The notes below the pieces were generated by a model. That model searched no databases and had not been told where the DNA came from. It saw only the letters and a list, made by a program, of their open reading frames with translations. The position numbers and the translations under genes were made by a program. From Diadophis punctatus similis (Eukaryota > Chordata > Lepidosauria > Squamata > Dipsadidae), in NCBI GenBank assembly GCA_023053685.1, contig JALIGW010000002.1, forward strand, positions 47,247,278 to 47,311,277: a stretch of 64,000 nucleotides of DNA. Direction: 5' to 3'. How positions within the stretch are numbered: the first letter of the stretch is position 1; the number at the start of each line of letters is the position of its first letter. Of the stretch, positions 12,131-24,630 are shown piece after piece.

Positions 12131-12138
12131 ATCTAGAA

Positions 12139-12270
12139 CACGGCTGTCAAATTCACAGCCTGTGGACCAGATGCGTCATGCACTGGCTAGGCCCATGCCT
12201 GGTTTAGTGAAGGGGGGAAGTCATGATACGTCACGTGATGCCACCGTGACAACATGAGTTTGACACCCCG
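12139..12270. mobile_element. Non-autonomous hAT element with perfect 8-bp duplication
   Basis: 132 bp with ends cacggctgtcaaattc and gagtttgacaccccg, flanked by the perfect direct repeat atctagaa (12131-12138 and 12271-12278). Interior gatgcgtcatgcactggc matches 69-201 and 26254-26388. Confidence 0.92.
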
Positions 12271-12278
12271 ATCTAGAA

Positions 12279-13120
12279 CAACCAATTTGATCTGTATCAT
12301 TTAAAGTAACAGTAGCAATTATTGGGTTCTTTCTCAATATTTTATGCCTATCCAAATCTAGAAAAGATAATACTGAAAATATGGTGCCTCCTTGCTTCGA
12401 CTACAACATGCTCCTGATACAATCTTACATAGGATGAACTATTCATCACAAGGACAAACCTATACAACAAGCATCACACTTAGTCTGGTCCTAATTTCAA
12501 CAAAATGTGCATAAAATTGCACTATATATTAGGAACCTGTATTATCCAATATATGTACATAAAATTCACTAGCTCTACTGAGAATCTGAGCTGAAATGAC
12601 TAACTCATTTCACCTTTTTCCTCTATGGAGTTTTCTCATGCTTCTTAGTAGACAAAAAACCTGAAATGGAGCAAGTAATCAACCTTTTTTCCAATATTTC
12701 TAGAAGAGGTCTTAGACAAGCATTGCTGCAGAAGCTATTTAATGTGCAAGATAGTCATAAAATTCCCATCATCCTTGATGCTGACTGTGTTGTATCTGAA
12801 TAACATTAAGCAGCATATTGAATTCTTGAGCTGATTGGAAATAATGAAACCAATACATCCGGAATATAAAATACATTTGCAAGGAACTTGCTTTGCTTAT
12901 AAATCACCAGAGTTGCAAAATGTTTAAACACAGAAGATCAAAATGTGCATAGGAATCTTTCTATTTAAGTATATTTAAGTAACTAAATAGATTGATTGAT
13001 CTAAATCAATATGATTTAAGTTAACAAGAAAACTTATCTGAAATAGTTGTAACAGCCAGTTAGTTAACAGAGCCCTGAAGCATATTAACATGTTAATTTA
13101 AAAGATTATTTACACTACCA
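12279..13120. other. AT-rich non-coding sequence
   Basis: No feature recognised before the compound microsatellite. Confidence 0.45.
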
Positions 13121-13126
13121 AAAAGT

Positions 13127-13523
<397 letters not shown>

Positions 13524-13731
13524 CACAGTTAGGACTACATAAACATTCATACATGAACCAAAATGAAATCTATTTTAATTTTAGAAAATACATTGTATCC
13601 CGCATAGGAATATATGCTCACATAAGAAATATTAATTAGGTATAAAGTAAGCAAAATAGCAGAGTCACTGATGTTTTTTATACCGAAGACTATGATGCAT
13701 AATAAGAGAACTTTAAATGTTAGTTTATATA

Positions 13732-13866
13732 CCCGTGTTTCCCCAAAAGTAAGACCTGTCTTATATTTTTTTGAACCCTGAAATAAGCGCTTGGCCTTAT
13801 TGCCATGCACTCAAAAGCCCGATTGGGCTTATTATCAGGGGATGTCTTATTTTGGGGGAAACAGGG
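13732..13866. mobile_element. Mariner-like mini-element (GTTTCCCC family)
   Basis: 135 bp with inverted ends cccgtgtttccccaaaa and ttttgggggaaacaggg, flanked on both sides by TA. The interior has two more cttat(t/a)tt blocks in inverted orientation. Immediately downstream (13871) is ttcaggtagtcctcag, the end of the element family found at 27865. Confidence 0.82.
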
Positions 13867-14094
13867 TATTCAGGTAGTCCTCAGAAAACTGGAAACTCAT
13901 CATTAAGCGAGATGATCACTGAAACATAATTTTATGATTTTAGTTCAGTTTATTTTTGTTTTACAGTTATAAATGACGGCATTGGTGAGAGAATCAATGT
14001 CATAACTGCAAATGGTTGCTGTCAGAGGCAAGTGTGGATTAACTGCAAAAGAAGAACAGGTAGACAGGGGTTTTTTAAAAAAAGTAAAGGAATC

Positions 14095-14415
14095 CCTGCA
14101 GATTTTATTCTGTTAGTCATTGCTGACTATAAAGGCCAATGTTCATCTCTGTTTCAAGACCATTGATCCAACACTGTCCAAAGACATTTTCACGGTCATG
14201 TAGCCAGCATGATGTCATGGAGTGCTGTTACCTTCCCACCGAAGTGGTATCAATTTATCTACTTGTATTTGCATGCTTTTGAACTACTAGATTGGCAGGA
14301 GCTGGAGCCAGGATGGTAACTCACCCCATCATGTGGCACTCAGATCTTGAACTTGGCTGTTAGCTTTCCAGCCAATAAGCCCAATGTTTTAGCCACTGAA
14401 CCACTGCAACGCCAG
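14095..14415 (-). mobile_element. tRNA-derived SINE, diverged
   Basis: On the minus strand the head reads like ggttcagtggctaaaacatt followed by a B-box-like gttcaagatctga. The body holds catgcaaatacaagtagat and gaaggtaacagc. This matches my memory of a common squamate tRNA-SINE family. Diverged from any active copy, and its tail lies near 14095. Confidence 0.65.
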
Positions 14416-14670
14416 ACTGGGGCTTCTTTTTAATCTTTTTAAAAATCTTTTTAATTTAATAGATCTCAAGCCCCTGTATTTCTGTTCCTCTTTTTATTTA
14501 TAGACTGGAGCAGGAACAAATGTTTTTTTCCCTGCTTTTTCAGCTCTCATTTGATTTCTGAACTTTGAATGAACACGCTCAAATTAAGGGGCGGGAGGGA
14601 AGACACTCTCTCAGTGTTCAGAAGAAGCTTCTGCTTTGAGTTTCCATTTAAAGAAATTAAATTATAGGTT

Positions 14671-14853
14671 CTTCCTCCTCCTCCTCCTCCTCCTCCTCCT
14701 CCTCCTCCTCCTCCTCCTCCTCCTCCTCCTCCTCCTCCTCCTCCTCTTCCTCTTCTTCTTCTTCTTCTTCTTCTTCTTCTTCTTCTTCTTCTTCTTCTTC
14801 TTCTTCTTCTTCTTCTTCTTCTTCTTCTTCTTCTTCTTCTTCTTCTTCTTCTT
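14671..14853. repeat. (CCT)n-(CTT)n trinucleotide array
   Basis: About 75 bp of CCT units followed by about 110 bp of CTT units, a pure pyrimidine strand of about 180 bp that could form triplex DNA. It creates long poly-Leu/Phe/Glu/Arg frames in all six frames; none is a gene. Confidence 0.95.
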
Positions 14854-14879
14854 CCATATCCATCATCGGACATTGGCAA

Positions 14880-15181
14880 TCATGTTGGTGATCCTATTTC
14901 TAGACAACAATCCTTCCAATCTCTCAACCGCTCTGTTTCCAGTATAAAATGCATTTCAGATTGATCTGGGCTGCTTTAATTGTTTTGGGGGGGGGTCTAC
15001 TGTTAGTTTTTGGAATTCCAGGGTACTCCAGAAGAAAGGAACAGGAGTGACAAGACTTAGCTGGCAAGAGACTTAGTACAACCTTTGCTTTTTTTTCTCT
15101 GAGTCAGCTAGTGTTTCCTCAACCTTGGCAACTGTAAAATGTGTGAAGAATACTCTCCCAGAATTCTCCAGCTAACAAGTC

Positions 15182-15219
<38 letters not shown>

Positions 15220-17180
15220 CCTGTTGTTCTTCCCTTTAACTCCTCCATGTTGTAGTTTTTTTGCATTCTTGCTTAGGTAGATTTGATGGAGTTAGAGACT
15301 AGTCATTGCAGGATGCTAAGATGTCTGACTGCCTTCGCAGTAGTTATTGCTCTTATATCGTTTTCCAAGCAGCAAAAGGTAACAAAGAGCAACAGCATTT
15401 TTATTGGTGAATTCTCCTCGCCAATTCTTAAGAACATCCTGTTGATACAACCTAGATGAGATCACATACAAGCCAGGGATAGTGTCCTACATCTTCCTGG
15501 TGATGTGAACTGGGTGAGATCATGTAGGTATGCGAGGCCTGCTTGAGGTGGGCAGTTTGCTGCACACAACCTCTACATGACCTCGATCTCTACATAGATT
15601 GTTCCAAGGCAATTATTGTTCTTGGGCAAGGGACAGAGTGGTCTGCAGAATGCAAAGTTGCTTGAGGGGTTATTTTTTTCTTTTTTTAATGCCTTGTCGC
15701 TTTGGAAGAAAGCAACAGCACTGAACTAGAAGTGATCAATGATGGAAGAAAGGGGGATATATTGAAATTTCATGCAACTGCAAGTCTCTGCTCACACTGT
15801 TTTTGGGTCACCGGGAGGCTCATCTCATGCCAGAAACAGGATGCACAGCATGCCTAGTAACTCCAAAAAGGTTCTGGTTAATGTACAATACAACTAGAAC
15901 TGATTGAAAGCATTGCAAAAATAACCCCAAACCATGGCCAAATAATCAGTTAAACACCTTTCTTTTCTTGTATTTATAGAATTGTATAGAATACATTGTA
16001 CACATATTGTGGGGTTTTTTAATTTCAGCCTATAGAAACATTCAAGGCAGCTTTCAAGAATGAAAAGAAATGCAAAATTCAAATTTAGCAAGAACAGCTA
16101 TCACAGTTAAAACAAAAACGCATGTGCATTTGGCTGTTAAAATAAAAGAATGTTAAATTTCAGTTATCTGGACATGTCTACAATAAGGTACAATAGTACA
16201 ACTATAATAGTGATTTTTAAGAGCTAAAAATATTGGATTCACTTTCTATATGAACGCAATTACCCTGGGTATTCTACCTGGGAAGGGAAGGGAAGGTAAG
16301 TTTGTGACAACTTACAATAAGTTTAAATTGGTAATGAATAAAGGATGAATAAAGGAAGGAAACATTAAGTTTTATGATGCTTTTCCTTTCAAAAGCTACC
16401 CAGCAAGTTTTTAAAGAATAGAAGATACTGAATAGTAGTAGTGCTTCCCTTCACATGAAATGTTATTGATAGCCTCTGAGTCTGCTTATATAGGTAAATG
16501 GTATCAATATCACCATATCTTGGATTGCCATATTACTATAGGACCCCTGGTGCAGAAGCAGACAGCTTAATGTTTTGCCATGTCTCTCTTCAACAATAAG
16601 ATTTTAATGCACTTTACTCTGATTCATTCCTTGTCTTCTCCATCTCTTTCTTATTGTTATGCAGTTTTTATGAATCTGAAGTTTTAATCCTATGAATGGG
16701 CAACACATTATCTCTTATATGAATTAGTCGTTTAGGTTTTTTTTTCTGGGTTTTCTTTTAAGAAGAATTTGATTTTTAAATTAATAGCAATTTATTTTCT
16801 ATTGACATGCCTAGTGATGTTCTTAAAAACATTTTCTGCTTCAAAATAATTCCAAAGCCTTTTCATCTTAGATTAGTACCACCAAATATGAATCAAATCA
16901 ATACAAAGAAGGCTGATTTCAGAAAATCATCCAATTGTTGAGGAAACCAGATAGCAAGAGAAAGATGTTCACTAAAGGATTATAAAAAAGATTGTGTTTC
17001 TTTCTGTAGGAATGTAGTACTTTATCTTTGAAAATATTCTAGATAAATTTGCTTTTGTTGTATGGAAATGAACTTCTTTAGAATAATGTAAGATTCAAAT
17101 ACAGAATCAGTTGCCTCAGAATGCAGAGTGTGGCCATTAGGATGAATATATGAACGAGAATGTGCTTTTACAGTATACTG
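14880..17180. other. Non-coding sequence with minor simple repeats
   Basis: Contains a short (GA)n at 15187-15216 and aagggaaggg-type repeats at 16275-16300. No recognisable transposon or exon. Confidence 0.5.
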
Positions 17181-17277
17181 CAGAGTACTCAAACTAAGTA
17201 CTTCAAACTTAGCTGCCTGGAGAATTCTGGGAGTTGAAGTCCACAAGTCTTAAAGTTGCCAAGTTTGGGGACCCCTG
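17181..17277. mobile_element. hAT mini-element (TTCAAACTTGG family)
   Basis: Left end cagagtactcaaac, right half gaattctgggagttgaagtc then gccaagtttggggacccctg. The heptamer tatactg lies on both sides with a one-base offset, consistent with a decayed 8-bp duplication. A related copy is at 8058. Confidence 0.8.
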
Positions 17278-17285
17278 TATACTGT

Positions 17286-18019
17286 GTATAATAGATACTG
17301 TGTCCCTGGTAGTTCCAATTATGAGTGCACAGAATTGCTATTGTCAATCACAATTTACACACCTACCAAAAGTCAGACTTAATGCACCTGATTTACAGAG
17401 CTTCCTCTTCATAACACTTTATGCACATTATGTATTTCCTCCCTCTGCTTGAAATTCAAGACAACATACTTGTCACTATGTAATATAAGACTCTTAGTCA
17501 TGATTGTGTTACTTTTAATTGTCCTTATCCTAGTATTCTAGCTTAATGTGGCACTTAAAGCTAATCACACATGCTCAGTTCACCACAAATGCTAAAAGTG
17601 CAGCTGGAGAATTTCTAGTTCAGTGTCTCATATGAACATAGGTGCTAAATATCTCTATGTATTGTGAGTTGATTTTTCCCATCTTTAACAGTTCCTTGGA
17701 TGTTCCCATTCATCGTGATTTTTGCTATACTCCAAAGAACTGTAGAGGGAATAGACAATGGCCTTGAAGACAGGATGAAGAGCTGTTACCAAGGCAATAG
17801 ACAACCAGGCCAAGAAAATAACTTGAGAACATATCTCAGACAAATCACTAATTCACATACAAATAAAGTGACAGGGGTGGGGGTGGGGAAAACACACTCA
17901 GAGTTGCAAGATTCTGTTACTGTAACTATAACAATTAAAACTGCTGTATGGCTCATCTTTATGGCATTGGTTTCTTAATAACTGGTTTCTTATAGAGCTG
18001 ACATAAGATTGAAAGGATG
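17286..18019. other. Non-coding sequence
   Basis: Nothing recognised; a 92-codon frame (17700-17978) has no domain-like features. Confidence 0.45.
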
Positions 18020-18716
18020 GCACAGTGATCATATGGTTAAAAAAGCAAATTCATTGACTGTGATTACTGAAACACCTATATTACTGAAACAACTAGCCTC
18101 GTGGTGTGACCGGAACAATCTGGAACTGAACACACTCAAAACCGTAGAAATGGTGGTAGACTTTAGGAGAAACCCTCCCATTCTACCACCTCTCACAATA
18201 CTAGACAACACAGTATCAACAGTAGAGACCTTCACATTTCTAGGTTCTATCATATCTCAAGACCTAAAATGATCACCTAACATCAAAAACGTCACCAAAA
18301 AAGCACAACAAAGAATGTTCTTTCTGCGCCAACTCAGGAAGCTCAAACTGCCCAAGGAGCTGCTGATACAGTTCTAGAGAGGAATTATTGAGTCTGTCAT
18401 CTGCACCTCTATAACTGTCTGGTTTGGTTCTGCAACCCAACAAGACAGACACAGACTTCAGAGGATAATCAGAACTGCAGAAAAAACAATTGCTACCAAC
18501 CTGCCTTCCATTGAGGACCTGTATATTGCATGAGTCAAAAAGAGGGATATTCTATATAATATTCTGTCTTTTTTAATATTTCCTAAAATATTTTATTCCT
18601 CTAGGAGGGAGGGAGGTGCTAACTTCCTACAGTACACTGAGAGCATATGCACCAAAGACAAATTCCTTATGTGTCCAATCACACTTGGCCAATAAAGAAT
18701 TCAATTCTATTCTATT
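18020..18716 (+). mobile_element. CR1/Rex1-group LINE, 3' fragment of reverse transcriptase
   Basis: Translated in one frame it shows WCDRNNLELNTLKTVEMVVD, FTFLGSIISQDLK, KKAQQRMFFLRQLRKLKLP, SVICTSITVWFGSATQQDR and RTAEKTIATNLPSIEDLY, the C-terminal thumb region of this LINE group. Stops interrupt it (after SQDLK at 18270-18272, after LLIQF and after IEDLY). Part of the 3' region seen in the 21790 copy is replaced at about 18541-18640. It ends in the conserved cacacttggccaataaagaa and a short ttctattcta tail. I recognise this as the snake CR1 type reported to seed AATAG microsatellites; Rex1 is an alternative family label. Confidence 0.8.
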
Positions 18717-18827
18717 ATGGATTTGAGGGGAGGTGAAAATTTGTGCCTTCAAGTCAGGTTTTTTTATGGGGGGGGTTGCTTGTTTGTTTGTTTTACTTCT
18801 GGAGACTGCCTGGAGTAGTCCCTAGAG

Positions 18828-19200
18828 CAGGGGTGTCAAACTCAAAGCCCAGGGGCCAGATCCGGCCCATGGGGTACTTAGATCTGGCCTGTGGGTCCGC
18901 CCTGGAAACAGTGAAGGACTGACCCGTGGTGCTTCTGCCAGTGAAAATGGAGTTTTGGAGGGCCACACACAGTCCTCCCAAGCTCCATTTTCACTGGCAG
19001 AGGGTTGCAGGAAGCTGTGGCAGCTGAAAACGGAGCTCGGGAGACAGTTTTTGCTGGCAGAGTGCTCTGGAAACCACAGGTGCCCCTGACACAAGTGATG
19101 TCGAGCTGCACACTCCCACCCTGGCCAAACCCACACTGGTCCCCCAAGGTCAAACACAACCCTGATGCGGCCCTCAATGAAATTGAGTTTGACACCCTTG
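18828..19200. mobile_element. Non-autonomous hAT element (GGTGTCAAACTC family)
   Basis: 373 bp with inverted ends caggggtgtcaaactca and attgagtttgacacccttg, flanked by the perfect 8-bp repeat ccctagag (18820-18827 and 19201-19208). The interior is GC-rich with ccagatccggcccatggg and its diverged complement. Frames inside it are not genes. Confidence 0.95.
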
Positions 19201-19208
19201 CCCTAGAG

Positions 19209-21382
19209 ATTTTCTGGCTACTTTGTTTGGAAGAGGTCCACTATTACCTCCATCATCAGGTTGACAGAGAGTGACTGGCTCAAAGTCACCCAAATGGCTT
19301 CATGCCTGAGATAGTACTAGAACTCAGTTTCCTGGTTTCTAGCCAAAGTGGTTCTCCACTAATATTACCCATACAGAAAATAATGTGATAGATAACATGA
19401 CTCTGTTATGGAAAGGAAAAAAATAGAAAAATGGAGAAATAAATAGCCAATAAATCCGCAATAGTACAAATAATGTAAATTTTTAAAGTATGAATTAGCA
19501 ATTTCACATATTTTTTAAAAAATGTACTTTGTCAGTGATTCCCACTTTTGCCTCCAGTTCACATGGAGCCTAGGAACATTCAGCAATCATAACACATCAA
19601 AGAATGTTGAATCCACAGAGATGATACAAAAAGGAAGGAAAAAGAGGAATACTGAATATTTCAGTATTGCCACCTTGGTAGTGCCTGTATCTGGGGCACT
19701 AAACAGTCGCTATGGTGCATTTCCAGTCCACTAATCTGATAAGATAAATGAATAGAGCTTGTATCTCAATTCTTAACTCATTCATCTACCATCTCTTATT
19801 TTTCCAGGCATACATCATGCCAGCATTCAAAGTCCAAAAATATCCTCTCAGGACTTACATCTAGCATCTAACTTTTAGATTGACAACTCAGACAGTTTTC
19901 TTGGCATATCTGGGATACTGACTAAATTATCACCATATGACTGGACAGCTTAAAAGCTTCACTCGTCTGGATGCAGTTTTCTTACATTCTGATCTTTTTT
20001 TCCCCAAATTGACATTCCCCATGTGTTCAAAGCAAGCTCCATCAGATGCATTTTTAATGGAAGCTCAACTCTTTATACTGTACATATGGACAATTTTGAT
20101 GTCTATATGTGCTTGCTGAACAAGTTTGTTTCCATTCCATTTGTTGTTATTTGGCACATCTACAGTATAAAATTACTTATATACTATTGCATTGCCAGTT
20201 TCATGCAGGGGAAGTCTCTAAATTACTGAAATTACTATTTATAGTGAAACAATGATTTGAAATAATTTAATCTGTGATACATAGCAAACCTCTCTCTATT
20301 AGATTCTTGTACAGAAGGCCATAAAAATGAAAAGTATCTCTGTATTTAAAAGACATGCCACTGTTGTGTATAATTAGAGAACAGAAATGTATTCTGATTT
20401 ATCCAAGCCATCTTATAATACTTATATTTCAACTTGCACAGGCCATTTACCTCATACTATTTCAAAAAGACAAGACATAAACTATATATGGAGGGAAAAA
20501 ATTAAATTAAGGCAATAAAACAGAACTGGACAATTCTTTTGAAATTACAAGCTTAAGTATAACCATGAAGTACTGTTCAGCACAATAAGCACTGCATTGA
20601 AAGTTCCAAATAATTATTTAGGTTTTTTTATAAACCAGGAAAGCAATTTTTAGTGAGGAACATATGTGCTTACTATAAAATATAATCAGGTTTCATTACA
20701 TTTCTGCTCCAAACTATGTTACTCTATTCTAATGAGATATAATTACCATCCTTCCACACCATTAGGAAAATCACATTCCAAGCATATCCACACTGCACCC
20801 TTAAGCTGTTCCTTCACATGAACTTTAAAGTGGTTTAAGAAACATCTGCCCAGATTGAAATGCTTGAGATTTCATGGTGTTCTATAAATATATAATCAGT
20901 AGACGTGTTGCTATGCCCACAATATAATGGAATATAAATCTGAAATATTTTATGTGAAAAACAAACAATTTTTGGAACAATTTACCTCCACTAGTATAGG
21001 ATTTTTATTTTTTCAAGAAATTGAAGCCTGGCTTGCAGAGTGATATTCATTTTAATGGGTTTTTTTTCCCCACAGATTGAACTCAAGACCTACCATACTC
21101 TAAGTCTGAAATACTCGTGATGAACTGGGTTCCTTTATATGAATGGGGCCCTTCACATTCTAATAAAGTCGGCATGTGAAGTAACAAAATCTCATTATTA
21201 TTCTTATTTAAAAGGTTAAACTAGGTAGCATTCACTCCATTCTGAATGAGTTACTGCTCCATAATTAGGATATTTTTGAAAGGATCCTAAACCACAGGTC
21301 AAGCAAAAGCATAAAGTATTTTACAGTATTTTACAACCTTCCATAGTTATTGTACTTTGTGTGAAATAGCCATGACAAGTAT
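19209..21382. other. AT-rich non-coding sequence
   Basis: About 2.2 kb with no recognisable repeat or exon. Short frames up to 70 codons look random. Confidence 0.5.
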
Positions 21383-21390
21383 CCTCTACC

Positions 21391-21550
21391 CGGGGGTGAA
21401 ATTCAGCAGGTTCTGGAGACCAGCAAATACCACCTCTGGCTGGCCCCAGAGTTGGGTAGGAATGGAACATTTTGCAATATCCTTCCCCTGCCACGCCCAC
21501 CAAGCCATGCCCACAAAACCGGTAGGGTAAATTTTTGAATTTCACCACTG
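21391..21550. mobile_element. hAT element of the CAGTGGTGGGATT family, inverted
   Basis: 160 bp. Left end cgggggtgaaattcagcagg, right end gaatttcaccactg, interior ccacgcccaccaagccatgc. Flanked by the perfect 8-bp repeat cctctacc (21383-21390 and 21551-21558). It is an internally deleted relative of 10779-11012 in the opposite orientation. Confidence 0.92.
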
Positions 21551-21789
21551 CCTCTACCCATCATATTTTTCTAGGCTTGGCCTGAAGTATTCTCAAGGTT
21601 AAATAGTTTGTGGACTAATAGAAACCAGAGAAATCAAGATGAATACTAGTGGAATCTTCAACAAATCTATCAATCACCACTTTCCAAAAATATATATTAT
21701 ATTGGTAAACAATGAACTGAATTGGAGTAAGAGATAGTGAAGTTTTCCAGATGAAATATAATGAGGTGAGACTCCAGTTGTTCACATGA

Positions 21790-22320
21790 AGACACAGACT
21801 TCAGAGGATAATCAGAACTGCAGAAAAAACAATTACTGCCAACCTGCCTTCCATTGAGGACCTGTATACTGCATGAGTCAAAAAGAAGGCCGTGAAAATA
21901 TTTACTGACCCCTCGCATCCTGGACACAAACTGTTTCAACTCCTACCTTCAAAACATCGCTATAGAGCACTGCACACCAAGACAACTAGACACAAGAACA
22001 GTTTTTTCCCAAACGGCATCACTCTACTAAACAAATAATTCCCTCACCGATGTCTAACTATTCACAATGGCTGCATTACTATTACTATTGGTCTTCTCAT
22101 TGTTCCTGTCACCCATCTCCTCCCACTTATAACTTGTTGCTTGTATCCTTACGATTTATATCAATATTGATTGTTTCCTGATTGCTTATTTGTACCCTAG
22201 GACAATCATTAAGTGTTGTACCTCATGATTCTTGACAAATGTATCTTTTCTTTTATGTACACTGAGAACATATGCACCAAAGACAAATTCCTTGTGTGTC
22301 CAATCACACTTGGCCAATAA
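21790..22320 (+). mobile_element. CR1/Rex1-group LINE 3' end, second copy
   Basis: Begins with cacagacttcagaggataat, nearly identical to 18450, and continues through DPSHPGHKLFQLLPSKHRYR and NSFFPNGITLLNK-like sequence (translated) and a 3' UTR ending cacacttggccaataaattc. It supplies the segment missing from the 18.0-kb copy. Both copies share the TGA after 'IEDLY', suggesting a common parental subfamily or local duplication. Confidence 0.82.
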
Positions 22321-22425
22321 ATTCTATTCTATTCTATTCTATTCTATTCTATTCTATTCTATTCTATTCTATTCTATTCTATTCTATTCCATTCCATTCC
22401 ATTCCATTCCATTCCATTCCATTCT
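22321..22425 (+). repeat. (TTCTA)n to (TTCCA)n pentamer array at a LINE tail
   Basis: Starts directly at the LINE's ccaataaattctattct end: about 13 TTCTA units, then about 7 TTCCA units. The position shows that the array grew from the LINE 3' terminus. Confidence 0.95.
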
Positions 22426-22429
22426 ATGA

Positions 22430-24322
22430 GATTGTAAATTAAAGTCTTACAATGGCGAGCAATTTCTGTACATCTCAGCCCCAGCGACACAGCATCATTT
22501 TTACCTGCTCAAAATCAGCAACATATTATTGCCTTGTGTTTTAAGAAATTGTATATGCTCTTATCATAGGGCACTCATTCTGAGGTCCCAACTATTCTTC
22601 ATATGATTAGATAAAAAAGTTCAAATGTGGGATGTCAGCTCATCAGCATTGTTGGAGATATGCCACTAAATGAGTACAAAAGCAAGAAGAAACCCCACCA
22701 ATTTATGGATGGTTGTTTTTTTTACCATTATTATTTCTGTGAGGAGAGAGGGTATATGTGTGTTTACCCTGTCCTTTAGACTGTTGGTTTGGACTGGAGG
22801 ATATCACAACTGAGTGGGTGATTATAATCTCCGTTTTATGGAGACAGAAATTGCTAACATCTGTCTGACTTCTAAATGTTGAAAGCCTGTTTAGAAGCTT
22901 ATCTTAGTCTGAAACTTTCAGCCGTTTTATTTTCAGACTATATCCTGAATGGATTATTCTGAAACAGTGGGTCATCAAATCACAAAACCCATCCCCTTCC
23001 TTCCTTTTCTTCTCTTCTACTGTCAAACTAGAAATATTGTAACACATTAAAATAATAAAATAAAGCCACACAAGATATAGTCCATCATTTGGTAAAATAC
23101 TAATCTGTCTTTTTTTCAAGATTGTCAAGATTTGCACAACTACTCCACACTTTTCCCTGTATAAAATATGAAATAAATATTGTCATTTGGATCAGATCAA
23201 GTCCAGTTCACCAAGGACCTGTCAAGAAATGATATTTTCCTTCAGCAATGGGCAGTTCTTGCCCCAACCCATTTCTTGTAATACCGTAAAATTAAAACCG
23301 CTGAAGTTGAGCTGAACTCCTGGTGACTACATGGCCACATCCATGTGGGTTTATTGGCAATAATACAGGAGTGGTTTGCTGTTCCCTTCTTCCAGGAAAT
23401 TTCTGTGGTTTCCCATACTAGTTTATGGTCCTGGTTATTTCCTGGTATGGTCTGCTATCCACTAGGACCCATAATTCACTAGGTCTAAACCTGCTTCAGT
23501 GTTTTGACAGCAGTCAAAATCAATTAGAGGCAGCAACATAATCTCCTTGGCTTCAAAAATAATCTTAAATTTTAATAGCAAGTGACCAAAAAAGATAAGG
23601 GGGATGGCCATGAGATTTCATGCCATTTTTTGGTGTCAAATAACATTTAATATAGGTGCAAATCAATCTTTTATCTTAGCCTGTGAAAATAAGTTAAATG
23701 GTGAAACTTAAAAGAAAACTAGAAGAAATAAATGAATGAGGTTTATTTGATATATGTCAAAACATAGAACATGCCAAGGGGAGTGTTCAGCTTTTGTCTA
23801 TGCTGGGTTATAAACATCTATTCCTGTCCTAAGCTAATTATTTTTAAAATCTATATACCCTCAAACTATGCTTTGATCTGCAAAAGTGTAACAAGACTCT
23901 TGTTTATTCTAAAACAATGGGGCAAAACTATATTGATTTTTTTGTTATGATAAGGTGGTTTAATAGTCTTTAAATGGTATCCTTGGTGATTGTTAAATTT
24001 ATGGATAAAGTTGTATAGTAACACACAGTTATACATTATATTAGGCTGTTGTTATAGTACACAGTGCATTTCATTCAGTATAGTTTCCCCTGAAATACAG
24101 CATTCTTGCATAATGAAACCAAAACAGAACCCCTTTTCAGGATATTTTCCCATCATGACTTATAAACTCAGAGTGTTCTCCCACAGGGAGCTCTAACTAA
24201 TCTCTGATGCTAGGCTTCTTTGTTGAGCAGTGTTGCGTTGGTTTCTTCAGTAAGTCATATGATTCCCCACAATAGTCCTTCACTGAGCTTCTTTGTAGGC
24301 CTCAGCCAGTATATGTTAGTCC
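22430..24322. other. Non-coding sequence; possible old interspersed repeat
   Basis: At about 23300-23500 the text ctcctggtgactacatggcc followed by acaggagtggtttgctgttc resembles an old squamate interspersed repeat that I cannot classify. The rest is AT-rich without recognisable content. Confidence 0.4.
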
Positions 24323-24330
24323 CAATAGAT

Positions 24331-24597
24331 CAGCGGTTCTCAACCTGGAGGTTGTGACCCCTTTGGGGGTTGAATGACCCTTTCATAGGGGTTGGGAGAC
24401 TTCACCCGGATGCCACCATTTGGGTTCTTTTACCCTCTGCGCATGCGCAGAACACTTTGTGCATGCGCAGAGGGTGAAAGAACCCAAATGGCGGCGGCAG
24501 GGCAGGGGCACGGTGGCGGGCGTGGTGGCGTGGTGGGGTGTGGTGGGGGCATGGGGGCGGGGCACAGGGGCAGCATTAGGAAGGTTGAGAACCACTG
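24331..24597. mobile_element. Non-autonomous hAT element with internal hairpin core
   Basis: 267 bp with ends cagcggttctcaacctgg and aaggttgagaaccactg, flanked by the perfect 8-bp repeat caatagat (24323-24330 and 24598-24605). Its centre is a hairpin: ccatttgggttcttttaccc against its complement gggtgaaagaacccaaatgg. The palindrome tgcgcatgcgca (24438-24449) and tgtgcatgcgca lie in the hairpin. The same core, with different termini, is in 54590-54901. Confidence 0.94.
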
Positions 24598-24630
24598 CAA
24601 TAGATAGACCAGACCAGAAAAATCAACCCC

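Noticed and set aside
14547..14947. Poly-Arg/Gly, poly-Leu/Phe and poly-Glu frames
   Set aside because: Direct products of the CCT/CTT array.
22321..22425. Regularly spaced repeats suggestive of a CRISPR array
   Set aside because: Five-base units with no spacers in a vertebrate genome; it is a microsatellite.
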